Assembly (NCBI RefSeq): GCF_000515395.1
Contig: NZ_KI911782.1
Location: 372,001 to 436,000, forward strand
From: Jiangella gansuensis DSM 44835
GTDB taxonomy: Bacteria; Actinomycetota; Actinomycetes; Jiangellales; Jiangellaceae
Reading direction: 5' to 3'
DNA length: 64,000 nt
Shown here: positions 41,483 to 49,937 of the stretch, piece by piece
Position numbering within the stretch: the first letter of the stretch is position 1
Layout of the letters: each line of letters begins with the position of its first letter
The notes under the pieces: model-generated
Database searches by the model: none
What the model was told of the DNA's origin: nothing
Seen by the model: the letters and a program-made list of their open reading frames with translations, nothing else
Program-made: the position numbers and the translations under genes

Positions 41483-42022
41483 TCAGGACGAGTACCAAGG
41501 CTCGCCCGGCTGTGCCTCGCGCAGCCCGGCCTCGGTGAGCCGCTTCAGGTGGTCGAGGTAGTCCTCCGGCTGCGGCCGGACGTTCACCATGCTGTCGGTC
41601 GAGGCGTCGTAGATTTCCTGCGCCTCGAGTCCGTGCCTGGCCAACCAGTCAGCAGCGCCGTCGGTGCTGCTCTCATCGTCCTCGCCCACCGCATGCAGCA
41701 TGTAGTCGGTGAAGCGGATGCGCCCCCATTGTTCGCCGGGAACCGGATAGGGATCGCCTGGCGAGGCCTCAGGACCGAACACGTCGTACCAGATGCCTCG
41801 CAGCCACTCATCCGTGGACCACTGCGTCTCGTTGCGAGGCGGCGGCAACGACGACTCACGGATGTGGGTGGCCAACTCGTCGCGGAACTCGAGGAATGCG
41901 GCGTTCTCTTCCGCCAGCCATTCCGGTACCCGTTCGCAGCCGTCGATGTACATGCCGGGCTCCTGCGACGTGTCGCTGAACCAGGCGAACCAGCTCCTGA
42001 AGCTCTTGGAGCGTGGGATCAC
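41483..42022 (-). CDS. Uncharacterised acidic protein, possible immunity protein
   Basis: 179 residues, rich in Asp/Glu and Trp, without signal peptide or membrane span. Recognisable stretches are FRSWFAWFSDTSQEPGMYI, WSTDEWLRGIWYDVF and GRIRFTDYMLHAVGEDDES. I do not recognise a family. Its ATG overlaps the stop of the upstream large protein (ATGA), and the small acidic product after a nuclease-like protein is the usual layout of a toxin/immunity pair; that is inference. Codon use looks less GC-extreme than in neighbouring genes, compatible with transfer. Confidence 0.6.
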   Translation of the reverse strand: MIPRSKSFRSWFAWFSDTSQEPGMYIDGCERVPEWLAEENAAFLEFRDELATHIRESSLPPPRNETQWSTDEWLRGIWYDVFGPEASPGDPYPVPGEQWGRIRFTDYMLHAVGEDDESSTDGAADWLARHGLEAQEIYDASTDSMVNVRPQPEDYLDHLKRLTEAGLREAQPGEPWYSS

Positions 42023-43155
42023 GTCAACTCCTCCAGCCGAACGTTGTCGTACGAGGGTTCTCCGGCCGGATAGGAGGTCGTCATGGTCCAGCCGTCCGCG
42101 TGCTTCTTGAAGATCAGCCGCACGCCGGGATCAGATCCTTCCACGATCGGATCGTAGGCAACGGAGCGCACCGGCGGCAGGCACTCATCGTCCTTCTTCC
42201 TGGCCGCGGCGCGCAGCTTGAGCCAGTCCTTCGCGGCCTCTTTCGTCCCCGTCCCTGCGCCGCGGAACCCGACGACGCCGCCGGGCCCTAGCCTGGCGCT
42301 GTTGGAGTTCACGAAGACCGGAGCGATCCCAGCGGCGAAGTGGTCGTCGAGGAAGCCGTCCACGCCGTCGGCATGACGCGCGGCTACGTCGAGGAACGCT
42401 TCGAGCGGGCGGACGAACGCTTCCGGCGAGCTGAATCGGGTGGCCTCGACGCCAGCAGAGTGCCTGGAGACGACTTTGCCGTCATCGTCGCGCACGCGCC
42501 AGCGGTCGGCGTCGGGTGTGCCGTGGTTCGGCGGGCGGGTCCAGCCGACGCGGAGTTCCAGTTCGCGGTCGGTGACGTGTGGGCCGTGCAGCTCGACGGC
42601 GTGGCAGTCGGGGTGCTCGAGCCATGCTCGGACCTGCTCGCGATACTTCGGCGCCACCGCGGCGATCGCGGCTTCCCTGGAGGCGATGATGGCCGCCTGG
42701 TCGGCGCCGGGTTGTGACTTGGCTTCGTCCTTGGTGGTCGCCCGGCCGCGGGGGAGATCGTCCAGCACGGTGCGGACGTAGTCGCGGGCGAATCCCTCCG
42801 GGAAGGCGTCGGCGAGGTCGTCGCCGACGGCGCCGAGCGGTGGGAGCGGGTCGAGCTGGTGGTGGCTGACGGCCAGTAGGCCGAGGACGGAATGGGCCGC
42901 GGCGCGCAGGGCAGCCTGGCTGGCCGGTACGACGGGCGCGAGATCGTCGGCCGTGCCTGCGGCCAGTGCGGCGATGTCGTTGGCGAGCTCGGTGACCGCC
43001 CGGTGCTTGCCGCCGGTGGCGCGGAGGGTCTCGGCCAGCGCGGTGATGGGTGCGGTGACCTCGGGACCGGCGGCGTCGGTCAGCCTGGGTACCTCGGCGT
43101 GCAGGCGCAGCAGGTCCTCGACCGTGCGCCGGAGGTCGCCCTGTCCGGTCACCAT
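42019..43155 (-). CDS. Uncharacterised protein, candidate RNase-type toxin
   Basis: 378 residues. Residues ~1-170 are helical, Ala/Leu-rich, with no signal peptide. The middle has HGPHVTDRELELRVGWT, followed by RHSAGVEATRFSSPEAFVRPLEAF, a pattern I associate with C-terminal RNase-like domains of polymorphic toxins (His in HGxxVTD; S.A.RF.S). The end (VRSVAYDPIVEGSDPGVRLIF, WTMTTSYPAGEP) recalls the terminal strands of barnase/EndoU-fold nucleases. ATG 43155 has GGAGGG six bases ahead; the longer frame to 43308 enters a repeat element. Function is not proven. Confidence 0.55.
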   Translation of the reverse strand: MVTGQGDLRRTVEDLLRLHAEVPRLTDAAGPEVTAPITALAETLRATGGKHRAVTELANDIAALAAGTADDLAPVVPASQAALRAAAHSVLGLLAVSHHQLDPLPPLGAVGDDLADAFPEGFARDYVRTVLDDLPRGRATTKDEAKSQPGADQAAIIASREAAIAAVAPKYREQVRAWLEHPDCHAVELHGPHVTDRELELRVGWTRPPNHGTPDADRWRVRDDDGKVVSRHSAGVEATRFSSPEAFVRPLEAFLDVAARHADGVDGFLDDHFAAGIAPVFVNSNSARLGPGGVVGFRGAGTGTKEAAKDWLKLRAAARKKDDECLPPVRSVAYDPIVEGSDPGVRLIFKKHADGWTMTTSYPAGEPSYDNVRLEELT

Positions 43156-43260
43156 GCCGCACCCTCCGCCGTCGTCACCGGTCCCCGCCGCCACCGACTC
43201 GCCGTCGGTCCCGATCACGAAGGTGGCGCGGGCGGGTGCGCTGTGACACGGCCGCCCCAG

Positions 43261-43330
43261 GCGTCTTCCCGCGCCACCGGGCAAGCATTCCTGGTGAAGC
43301 GGGTACACCCATGCCGGACGTGATCATTTG
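43261..43330 (-). repeat. 70-nt CAAATGATCACGT-family element, copy 1
   Basis: On the minus strand this reads CAAATGATCACGT, then a G/C-rich left half with CCCGCTTCACCAGG.ATGC and a right half GGTGGCGCGGGA..ACGC. It aligns along its full length with 59802-59875 on the plus strand. Here the stem is less perfect. It ends about 105 bp upstream of the candidate-toxin start, separating that gene from the 57-aa gene. Confidence 0.7.
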
Positions 43331-43346
43331 GGGTCCGCCGACGGGG

Positions 43347-43520
43347 TTACGTCACGTTGACGCGCTGATCCGGCGGGAGCGGCTCGTTGTGCACCACGAC
43401 GTCGTACTCGCCGCGGATCTCGATGCGCCGGGCATCGCCGTCGGCGGCTTTCAGGGCGTGCGCCCAGACGGTGGGGTCGACGCGCAGGACGGTGACGCCG
43501 TCACCGGACTTGTTGGCCAC
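43347..43520 (-). CDS. Small conserved hypothetical protein, 57 aa
   Basis: GTG 43520 gives 57 residues: VTVLRVDPTVWAHALKAADGDARRIEI, then YDVVVHNEPLPPDQ. This pattern (VTVL.VDP.VW..AL..A.GD..RI.......V.VHN) recurs in short actinobacterial proteins of unknown role. No membrane span. It follows the rocD gene by 34 bp on the same strand and may be its last co-transcribed gene. The frame stays open upstream into rocD, but that part is only a shadow. Confidence 0.6.
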   Translation of the reverse strand: MANKSGDGVTVLRVDPTVWAHALKAADGDARRIEIRGEYDVVVHNEPLPPDQRVNVT

Positions 43521-43554
43521 TGGGTCACCGTACGCCCGCGAGGTGTCCGGGGCG

Positions 43555-44778
43555 TCACGCGCCACGCTCCGACAGCACCCGGGCCAGTGCGTCGACGGCG
43601 GCGTCGATCTCGTCGCGGGTGACCACCAGCGGCGGTGCCAGCCGGATCGTCGACCCGTGCGTGTCCTTGACCAGTACACCTTCGGCGAGCAGAGCCTCGG
43701 ACGCCTCGCGCCCGGTCAGCAGGGCCGGATCGATGTCGACGCCAGCCCACAGGCCGCGGCCGCGGACCTCGACCACGCCGTGTCCGATCAGGCCGCGGAG
43801 CCGGGAGTGCAGGTGCTCGCCCAGCTCGGCCGCGGCCCGCTGCCACTCGCCCGTCGCCAACATCGCGACGACAGCCCGGCCGGCCGCGCAGGCCAGCGGG
43901 TTGCCGCCGAAGGTGCTGCCGTGCTCGCCCGGGTGGATGACGCCGAGCACGTCGCGGTTGCCGACCACGGCCGACACCGGTACGACACCGCCACCGAGCG
44001 CCTTGCCGAGCAGGTAGAGGTCAGGCTCGACGCTGTCGTGGTCGCAGGCGAACGTCGCGCCGGTGCGGCCCAGGCCGGACTGGATCTCGTCGGCGACGAA
44101 CAGGACCTGTCGCTGGTGGCACAGCTCGCGCACCCGCGTCAGGTAGCCGGTCGGCGGGACGACGACGCCGGCCTCGCCCTGGATGGGCTCGATCAGCACG
44201 GCGACGGTGGTGTCGTCGACGGCGTCGGCGATCGCGGCCGCGTCGCCGTACGGGACGACGGTGAAGCCGGGTGTGAACGGCCCGAAGTGGGTGCGCGCGA
44301 CCGGGTCGGTGGAGAAGCTGACGACGCTGATGGTGCGGCCGTGGAAGTTGCCGGCGGCGACGACGATGGTGGCGCGGTCCTCGGGTACCCCCTTGACCTC
44401 GTAGCCCCACTTGCGGGCCACCTTGATGCCGGTCTCGACGGCCTCGGCGCCGGTGTTCATGGGCAGCACGGCGTCCTTGCCGGCCAGGTCGGCCAGCTCG
44501 CGGGCGAACGGGCCGAGCACGTCGTGGTGGAACGCCCGGCTGGTCAGGGTGACCCGGTCCAGCTGGGCCTTGACGGCGGCGACGATCTCCGGGTTGCGGT
44601 GGCCGAAGTTGACCGCGGAGTAGGCGGCCAGGAAGTCCAGGTAGCGCCGGCCCTCGATGTCGGTGACCCACGCGCCCTCGGCCTCGGTGACGACGACGGG
44701 GAGGGGGTGGTAGTTGTGCGCGGTGCTGCTCTCGACGAGCGCGATGGCGTCGTCGGTGCGGGTGGCGTGGGTGGTCAC
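43555..44778 (-). CDS. rocD: Ornithine aminotransferase
   Basis: 407 residues, class III aminotransferase. NYHPLPVVVTEAEGAWVTDIEGRRYLDFLAAYSAVNFGHRNPEI is the ornithine-transaminase N-terminus; MNTGAEAVETGIKVARKWGYEVKG, FVADEIQSGLGRTG and LLGKALGGGVVPVSAV with the PLP-binding Lys (~257) follow. It converts ornithine and 2-oxoglutarate to glutamate semialdehyde and glutamate. GTG 44778 overlaps the ddaH stop (GTGA), so the two enzymes are co-translated for arginine breakdown. Confidence 0.94.
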   Translation of the reverse strand: MTTHATRTDDAIALVESSTAHNYHPLPVVVTEAEGAWVTDIEGRRYLDFLAAYSAVNFGHRNPEIVAAVKAQLDRVTLTSRAFHHDVLGPFARELADLAGKDAVLPMNTGAEAVETGIKVARKWGYEVKGVPEDRATIVVAAGNFHGRTISVVSFSTDPVARTHFGPFTPGFTVVPYGDAAAIADAVDDTTVAVLIEPIQGEAGVVVPPTGYLTRVRELCHQRQVLFVADEIQSGLGRTGATFACDHDSVEPDLYLLGKALGGGVVPVSAVVGNRDVLGVIHPGEHGSTFGGNPLACAAGRAVVAMLATGEWQRAAAELGEHLHSRLRGLIGHGVVEVRGRGLWAGVDIDPALLTGREASEALLAEGVLVKDTHGSTIRLAPPLVVTRDEIDAAVDALARVLSERGA

Positions 44779-45650
44779 GGCTGCTCCTCGGCGGTGTTCG
44801 GGTGGTGCAGTTCCAGAGTGGCGCATTTGACGCCGCCGCCGGCCTTCAGCAGCTCGGAGACGTCGACGGGGACCGGCTCGAATCCGGTGCGGGCCAGCGC
44901 GGCGGCGAGGTCGGTCGCCTGTTCGGCGAGGACCACGTGCCGTCCGTCGCTGACGGCGTTGAGGCCCAGCACCAGCGCGTCGGCCTCGGTGGCGAGGATG
45001 GCGTCCGGGTAGAGCCGGCCCAACAGCTCCCGGCTGGCCGGTGCGAACGCGGGCGGGTAGTAGGCGATGGTGTCGTGGTCGAGCACCGCCAGTGCCGTGT
45101 CGAGGTGGTAGAAGCGCGGGTCGATCAGTTCCAGCGGGACCACCGGCACGCCGAAGACGGCGGCCAGTTCGGTGTGGGCGGCCGGGTCGGACCGGAACCC
45201 GGCCCCGGCCAGGATGCGGGTAAAGGCCCAGGCGAAGTCGCCCTCGCCCTCGTTGACGGCCCTGGGTTCTCGGACTCCGACGCCGGCACCCTCCAGCCAG
45301 GAACGGTGCGCGGGGGCTTCGCCGGCACGGACCCGCTCCCGGAAGCGGGCGCCGAGGGCGCGGTCCCCGACGACGAATGCCCCGTTGGCGGCGAAGACCA
45401 TGTCCGGCAGCCCGGGCCTCGGGTCGAGCAGGTGCACGCGATGGCCGAGCCGTTCATACGTGGACCGCAGCGTCTCCCACTGTGAGACGGCGCGGTCGCG
45501 GTCGACCGGGCGCCCGGGGTCCATCCACACGTTGATCGAATAGTGCACCGCGAAGTGGTCGGGCCGGCACATCAGGTAGTCGCGGGTGGTTGCGGCTCGG
45601 CGGCCGGGAGAGGGGAGCCGGGTGCGCTCCGGCGTGGCGTTCACGGTCAC
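44775..45650 (-). CDS. ddaH: Dimethylarginine dimethylaminohydrolase/amidinotransferase-fold protein
   Basis: 291 residues. MCRPDHFAVHYSINVWMDP, PDMVFAANGAFVVGD, EGEGDF..., RFYHLDTALAVLD (catalytic His) and the active-site AGGGVKCATLELHHP with Cys276 place it in the guanidine-modifying superfamily, closest to DDAH, which yields citrulline from methylated arginine; an arginine-hydrolase activity is also possible. Pairing with rocD and a divergent Lrp regulator is the standard layout of an arginine/ornithine catabolic unit. Starts GTG 45650. Upstream on the minus strand TACCTT precedes it by eight bases. Confidence 0.85.
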   Translation of the reverse strand: MTVNATPERTRLPSPGRRAATTRDYLMCRPDHFAVHYSINVWMDPGRPVDRDRAVSQWETLRSTYERLGHRVHLLDPRPGLPDMVFAANGAFVVGDRALGARFRERVRAGEAPAHRSWLEGAGVGVREPRAVNEGEGDFAWAFTRILAGAGFRSDPAAHTELAAVFGVPVVPLELIDPRFYHLDTALAVLDHDTIAYYPPAFAPASRELLGRLYPDAILATEADALVLGLNAVSDGRHVVLAEQATDLAAALARTGFEPVPVDVSELLKAGGGVKCATLELHHPNTAEEQP

Positions 45651-45689
45651 ATCTGTAGAAGGTAGGGCGCGCGGGGTCGGGCGATCCAG

Positions 45690-45770
45690 AGCGTTCTGTT
45701 GCGCACATGGATACGAAACGTTGCGTTGCCTCTCGCTGATGTAGCGATTCGTTGCGTCTGGCGGCGTGAA
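45690..45770. promoter_or_regulatory. Divergent ddaH/Lrp control region
   Basis: Between the divergent starts, TTGCG recurs in GTTCTGTTGCGCACAT (45691), AACGTTGCGTTGCC (45718) and TTCGTTGCGTCTGG (45750), roughly 27-30 bp apart, on the same helix face. Such repeated sites suit an octameric Lrp/AsnC regulator wrapping DNA. Confidence 0.4.
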
Positions 45771-45787
45771 CGGGGACGATTCCTCCC

Positions 45788-46270
45788 ATGACCCTCGACG
45801 GCATCGATGAGCAGATCATCCGGGCGCTGACGGTTGACGGCCGGGCCAGCTACGGAGCCATCGGCGCGAAGGTCAACCTGTCCGCGCCGGCGGTGAAGCG
45901 GCGCGTCGACAGGCTGCGGGCCCGGGGTGTGATCACCGGCTTCACGGTCCGGGTGGAGCCGGCGGAGATCGGCTGGGGCACCGAGGCCTATGTCGAGCTG
46001 TTCTGCAACCCCCGGACCTCCGGTGCGGAGGTCACGCGCCGGGTGCGGGCCTATCCCGAGGTGGTGGAGGCGTTCATGGTCACCGGCGACGCCGACGCGT
46101 TGTTGCACGTGTTCGCCGGCAGCATGCAGCACTTCGAGCGGGTCCTGACGGAGATCTCGGCGGAGCCGTTCGTGGCGCGGACCCGCAGTGTGCTCGTTCT
46201 CTCACCGCTGTTGCGCCGCGTCCAAGCGCCCCGCTCTCACCCCGGTACAGCTGCCGACACGCCGGAGTGA
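45788..46270 (+). CDS. Lrp/AsnC-family regulator of the ddaH-rocD unit
   Basis: 160 residues. Winged helix DGIDEQIIRALTVDGRASYGAIGAKVNLSAPAVKRRVDRLRARGVI at the N-terminus and a RAM effector domain (AYVELFCNPRTSGAEVTRRVRAYPEVVEAFMVTGDADALLHVFAGSMQHFERVL). These regulators sense amino acids such as arginine or ornithine. It is divergent from ddaH, the normal position of its target. It starts ATG 45788 without a clear Shine-Dalgarno; the mRNA could be leaderless. Confidence 0.92.
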   Translation: MTLDGIDEQIIRALTVDGRASYGAIGAKVNLSAPAVKRRVDRLRARGVITGFTVRVEPAEIGWGTEAYVELFCNPRTSGAEVTRRVRAYPEVVEAFMVTGDADALLHVFAGSMQHFERVLTEISAEPFVARTRSVLVLSPLLRRVQAPRSHPGTAADTPE

Positions 46271-46415
46271 CCAGGAAAGTTGCGGAATTACATGACTGTT
46301 GTTGGTCAAGTCGACACGCCGTGGGGCTCCTGAAATTCCTGTGATTCCTGTTTCTCAGCGCGACTTTCGTGGCTAGTCTGCTCATTGGGACGCCTGATAC
46401 GGGGGAGGTTGCCAG

Positions 46416-47783
46416 GTGCGGACGGGAATCGTGGTCGGCCTCGTGGCCGCCGCCGCGGCAGCCGGCGTGGTCGGGCCGGCGTATGCCGACCCGACCTATC
46501 CCAGTGAGAGCGACATCGAGGAAGCCCGCGACGCGGAGGAAGCCGCCGCCGGCACCGTCGCCGGGCTCGAAGCCCGGCTCGCGCAGCTGGCCGCGACCGT
46601 CGACGGCCTGTACATCCAGGCCGCCAAGGCGGTCGAGGCCTACAACGGCGCTCGCGTGCTGCTCGCCGAGGCCCAACAGGCCGAGCAGGCGGCGACCGAA
46701 GCCGCCGGCCGGCTGGCCGCCGAGGCCGAGCAGGCCAGGGCCGACCTCGGCCGGATGGCCGCGAAGTCCTACAGCAACGGTGGTCAGCTGGCCACCGTCG
46801 GCATGGTGCTCGGTGCCGAGGACGGCGAAGCACTGTACGACCGCGTCGGTGTGCTGCGCGCCGTCACCCGCTCGCAGGCCACGATCTCGCAGCGGGCCAA
46901 GGACGCCACCGCGGCGGCGGAACAGGCGGCGGCGGCCGCGGCCGAGGCCCGGGCCGAACGCGAGAACGCCGCCCGTGACGCCGAGGCCGCCCGCGACGCG
47001 GCCGAGGCCGCCGTGGCCGGCCAGGAGCAGGCGCTCGCCGCCGTCGAGGCGGAGCGGTCGACGGCGCTGGCGCAACTCGCCGCGGCGCGCGGCACGACCG
47101 TGGACCTGGAGCGGCAGCGGCAAGAGGGGCTCGCTGCCGAGCAGGAGGCGCAGCAGCCGGTCGAACCGCTGGCCGACGATCCCACCGTCACCGTCGAGCC
47201 GACACCGGAGCCGACGCCCACGACGGAGCCGACCGCCGAGCCGACGACGGAACCGTCCACCGAGCCGTCGGCCGAGCCGACCACTGAGGCGACCACGCCG
47301 CCTCGTCCAGAGCCGACCATAGAGCCGACCGCCGAGCCGACCAGCGAACCCACCGTCGAGCCGACGCCGGAGCCCACCGAGACGCAGCCGCCGGACGAGC
47401 CCGAGGAGCCGGAGCAGCCGGCCGGCGCTCAGGCCGCGATCGACTTCGCGCTGGCGCAGGTGGGCAAGCCGTACGAGTGGGGTGCGGACGGCCCGAACAG
47501 CTTCGACTGCTCCGGCCTGACCATGCGGGCCTGGCAGGCCGGCGGGGTGAACCTGCCGCACTGGAGCGTCGCGCAGGCGCAGCGGGTGGACCGGGTGTCG
47601 TACTCCGACCTGCGCCCGGGCGACCTGATCTTCTGGTCCGACAACGGTCAGGCCTCCGGCGTGTACCACGTCGGGCTCTACATCGGTGGCGGGAAGATGG
47701 TGCACGCGCCGCGGCCGGGTAAGAACGTCGAGGTCCAGAACGTCTTCTACTGGGTCGATCCCGCGTTCTACGGCCGGGTGTGA
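46416..47783 (+). CDS. Secreted NlpC/P60 (C40) peptidoglycan hydrolase, RipA-like
   Basis: 455 residues: signal peptide (1-24, cut after AYA), a long coiled coil (~35-250, EA-rich), a Pro/Glu/Thr repeat spacer (~258-340, EPT/PTE units) and an NlpC/P60 domain. The catalytic triad is FDCSGL (Cys365), YHVGLYIGG (His418) and MVHAP (third polar residue His). It cuts D-Glu-meso-DAP peptide bonds, as RipA/RipC do in septal wall splitting; the coiled coil probably holds it inactive until an activator such as FtsX binds. GTG 46416 has GGGGGAGG six bases ahead. Confidence 0.92.
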   Translation: MRTGIVVGLVAAAAAAGVVGPAYADPTYPSESDIEEARDAEEAAAGTVAGLEARLAQLAATVDGLYIQAAKAVEAYNGARVLLAEAQQAEQAATEAAGRLAAEAEQARADLGRMAAKSYSNGGQLATVGMVLGAEDGEALYDRVGVLRAVTRSQATISQRAKDATAAAEQAAAAAAEARAERENAARDAEAARDAAEAAVAGQEQALAAVEAERSTALAQLAAARGTTVDLERQRQEGLAAEQEAQQPVEPLADDPTVTVEPTPEPTPTTEPTAEPTTEPSTEPSAEPTTEATTPPRPEPTIEPTAEPTSEPTVEPTPEPTETQPPDEPEEPEQPAGAQAAIDFALAQVGKPYEWGADGPNSFDCSGLTMRAWQAGGVNLPHWSVAQAQRVDRVSYSDLRPGDLIFWSDNGQASGVYHVGLYIGGGKMVHAPRPGKNVEVQNVFYWVDPAFYGRV

Positions 47784-47792
47784 AGCCGTCAT

Positions 47793-47850
47793 CCCATGAT
47801 CATCAAGAGTTGACCCGGTGATGGCCGTATCAACCCTTGATGATCATGGG
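47793..47850. terminator. TGATCAT-family palindrome, copy 3 (bidirectional terminator)
   Basis: 21-bp arms (47793-47813 with 47830-47850; one mismatch) around a 16-base loop, beginning CCCATGATCATCAAG. It lies 10 bp after the NlpC stop and 8 bp after the convergent pyrophosphatase stop, so it can stop both transcripts. Confidence 0.75.
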
Positions 47851-47858
47851 CGAGGGGA

Positions 47859-48356
47859 TCAGTGGTGGTGGCCGCCGTTGTCGATGAGCCGCTGCCGCGA
47901 CGCCTTGATCTCCTCTTCGGCGGCGGCACGGTCGACCCAGGTCGCGCCCTCGACCGACTTGCCCGGCTCCAGGTCCTTGTAGACCTCGAAGAAGTGCTGG
48001 ATCTCCAGCCGGTCGAACTCGGGCACGTCGCCGATGTCCTGCAGGGCGACCTTGCGCGGGTCCTCCGCCGGCACGCAGATCACCTTGTCGTCGCCGCCGG
48101 CCTCGTCGGTCATGCGGAACATCCCGATGGCCCGGCAGCGGATCAGGCAGCCCGGAAAGGTGGGCTCCTCGATCAGCACCATGGCGTCGAGCGGATCGCT
48201 GTCGAGGCCGAGGGTGTCATCGATGAATCCGTAGTCATGGGGATACCGCGTCGAGGTGAACAGTCGCCGGTCGAGCTTGATCCGGCCGGTCTCATGGTCC
48301 ATTTCGTACTTGTTGCGGCTACCCGCCGGAATCTCGATGGTGACGTCGAACTCCAC
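47859..48356 (-). CDS. ppa: Soluble inorganic pyrophosphatase (family I)
   Basis: 165 residues, the usual size for actinobacterial family I PPase. [46 protein letters not shown] (with the D(S/D)DPLD metal cluster) and [12 protein letters not shown] are diagnostic; the C-terminus ends in HHH. It hydrolyses PPi and drives biosynthesis. GTG 48356 is chosen because [10 protein letters not shown] starts there, with GGAAGGA eight bases ahead. It is divergent from dacB. Confidence 0.95.
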   Translation of the reverse strand: MEFDVTIEIPAGSRNKYEMDHETGRIKLDRRLFTSTRYPHDYGFIDDTLGLDSDPLDAMVLIEEPTFPGCLIRCRAIGMFRMTDEAGGDDKVICVPAEDPRKVALQDIGDVPEFDRLEIQHFFEVYKDLEPGKSVEGATWVDRAAAEEEIKASRQRLIDNGGHHH

Positions 48357-48453
48357 GACCTCGTCCTTCCCCCTGCTGCGTCCCGATGTACTGATCGCGT
48401 CTAGTCTCCCGTACGGTGACGTCGGCCGGGTAAACAGGCTTGAGGGGGCGTGG

Positions 48454-49863
48454 ATGTCGAGGCGGGCCGGGCTGGTCGCGGGCGTGTGCGCCGTGGTCCT
48501 GGTGGCCGGTGCGGGCGTGGCCGTGGAAGCCACGGTGGGACTGCCGTGGCTGGGCGACGAGGCCGTCGCCGACGGTCCGCTGCTGGTCCGGCCCGAGTCG
48601 CCGCCGGATCCGGACTGGGCTGCCGCGCCAGAGGTCCTCGCCGTGCCGGGAGCCGGCGACGCCGGTGGTGACGGAACCGGCGGCGGGGTCGCCGGTGGCC
48701 CACCGCTGGCGGATGTCCTGGGGCCGCTGCTGGCCGCCCCGGCGCTGGGCGGCAGCGTCGGGCTCGACGTCGTCGACCTCGGTACCGGAGCCACTGTCTT
48801 CGCCTCGGCGGCCGACGCCCCGATCGCACCGGCCAGCACGCTGAAGATCCTCACCGGCGTCGCGGCGCTGCACGTCCTCGGACCGGAGCACACGTTCACG
48901 ACGCGCGTGGTGACGGCCGCGTCCGGGCTGGGTGGCGCCTCCACCATCACGCTGGTCGGCGGCGGCGATCCCAGCCTCACCGCCGACGACGAGGGCAGCG
49001 GCACGTCGCTGGTGGCCCTCGCCGACGCGACGGCGCAGGCGCTCACCGAGGCGGGTGTCACGTCTGTGGGCCTCGACTACGACGCCGCGCTGTTCAGCGG
49101 GCCCGCGGTCGACCCGGACTGGAGCCCGGGATACGTGCCCGGGCGGGTGGTGTCTCCGGTCAGCGCGCTCGCCGTCGACGTCGCCGACCGGCCGGGCGAC
49201 CCGGCGCTGGACGCCGCCGAGACGTTCGCCGACCTGCTCGGCGACCGCGGCATCACCGTCGCTTCCGGCCCGCGGGAGGCGGTCGCGCCGGCCGACGCCG
49301 TCGACGTCGCCGCCGTGAACTCCGCGCCGCTGCCCGACATCGTCGAGACGATCCTGGACACCAGCGACAACGACGGTGCCGAGGTCCTGGCCCGGCACGT
49401 GGCACTGGGCTCCGGCCTCCCGGGCACTTCGGCGGACGCTGGCCCGGCCGTGCTGCAGGCTCTCACCGACCTGGGCCTGGACGTCGCCGGCGCCACGGTG
49501 CTCGACGGCAGCGGACTGGCGCGCGGCAGCGCGGTGCCGGCCTCCCTCGTCACGGCCACGCTGGTGCTGGCCGCGGACCCCGAGCGGCCGCAGTTGCGCT
49601 CCGTCATCACCGGGCTGCCGGTCGCAGGCTTCACCGGGACCCTGGCCGACCGTTTCGACGGTTCCGCCGCGCCGGCCGCGGGGGTGGTCCGCGCCAAGAC
49701 CGGCACGCTCACCGGCATCAACGCGCTGGCCGGTGTCGTCGTCGCGGCCGACGGCACCAACTATGCGTTCGCGCTACTCGCCGACGACGTGCAGGGCACC
49801 CTGCCGGCCCGGGCCGCGATCGACCAGGTCGCGGCCGCCCTGGCCGGGTGTGGCTGCGCGTGA
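48454..49863 (+). CDS. dacB: D-alanyl-D-alanine carboxypeptidase/endopeptidase (PBP4 type)
   Basis: 469 residues. A signal sequence ([20 protein letters not shown]) keeps it at the membrane or outside. The class C penicillin-binding motifs are STLK (Ser128, Lys131), SDN (Ser304) and KTG (Lys415); the family inserts between the first two motifs ([22 protein letters not shown]) are present. It trims D-Ala from peptidoglycan stem peptides. ATG 48454 has GAGGGGG ahead. TAGTCT at 48402 is a plausible -10. It opens the conserved actinobacterial run to folE and is divergent from ppa. Confidence 0.93.
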   Translation: MSRRAGLVAGVCAVVLVAGAGVAVEATVGLPWLGDEAVADGPLLVRPESPPDPDWAAAPEVLAVPGAGDAGGDGTGGGVAGGPPLADVLGPLLAAPALGGSVGLDVVDLGTGATVFASAADAPIAPASTLKILTGVAALHVLGPEHTFTTRVVTAASGLGGASTITLVGGGDPSLTADDEGSGTSLVALADATAQALTEAGVTSVGLDYDAALFSGPAVDPDWSPGYVPGRVVSPVSALAVDVADRPGDPALDAAETFADLLGDRGITVASGPREAVAPADAVDVAAVNSAPLPDIVETILDTSDNDGAEVLARHVALGSGLPGTSADAGPAVLQALTDLGLDVAGATVLDGSGLARGSAVPASLVTATLVLAADPERPQLRSVITGLPVAGFTGTLADRFDGSAAPAAGVVRAKTGTLTGINALAGVVVAADGTNYAFALLADDVQGTLPARAAIDQVAAALAGCGCA

Positions 49864-49937
49864 TCGTCCGGGCCTCCGGGTCGTAACCCTGCGGCACTTC
49901 GATGTCAGAACCACCCGTCTGACATAGCGTGGAGCGC

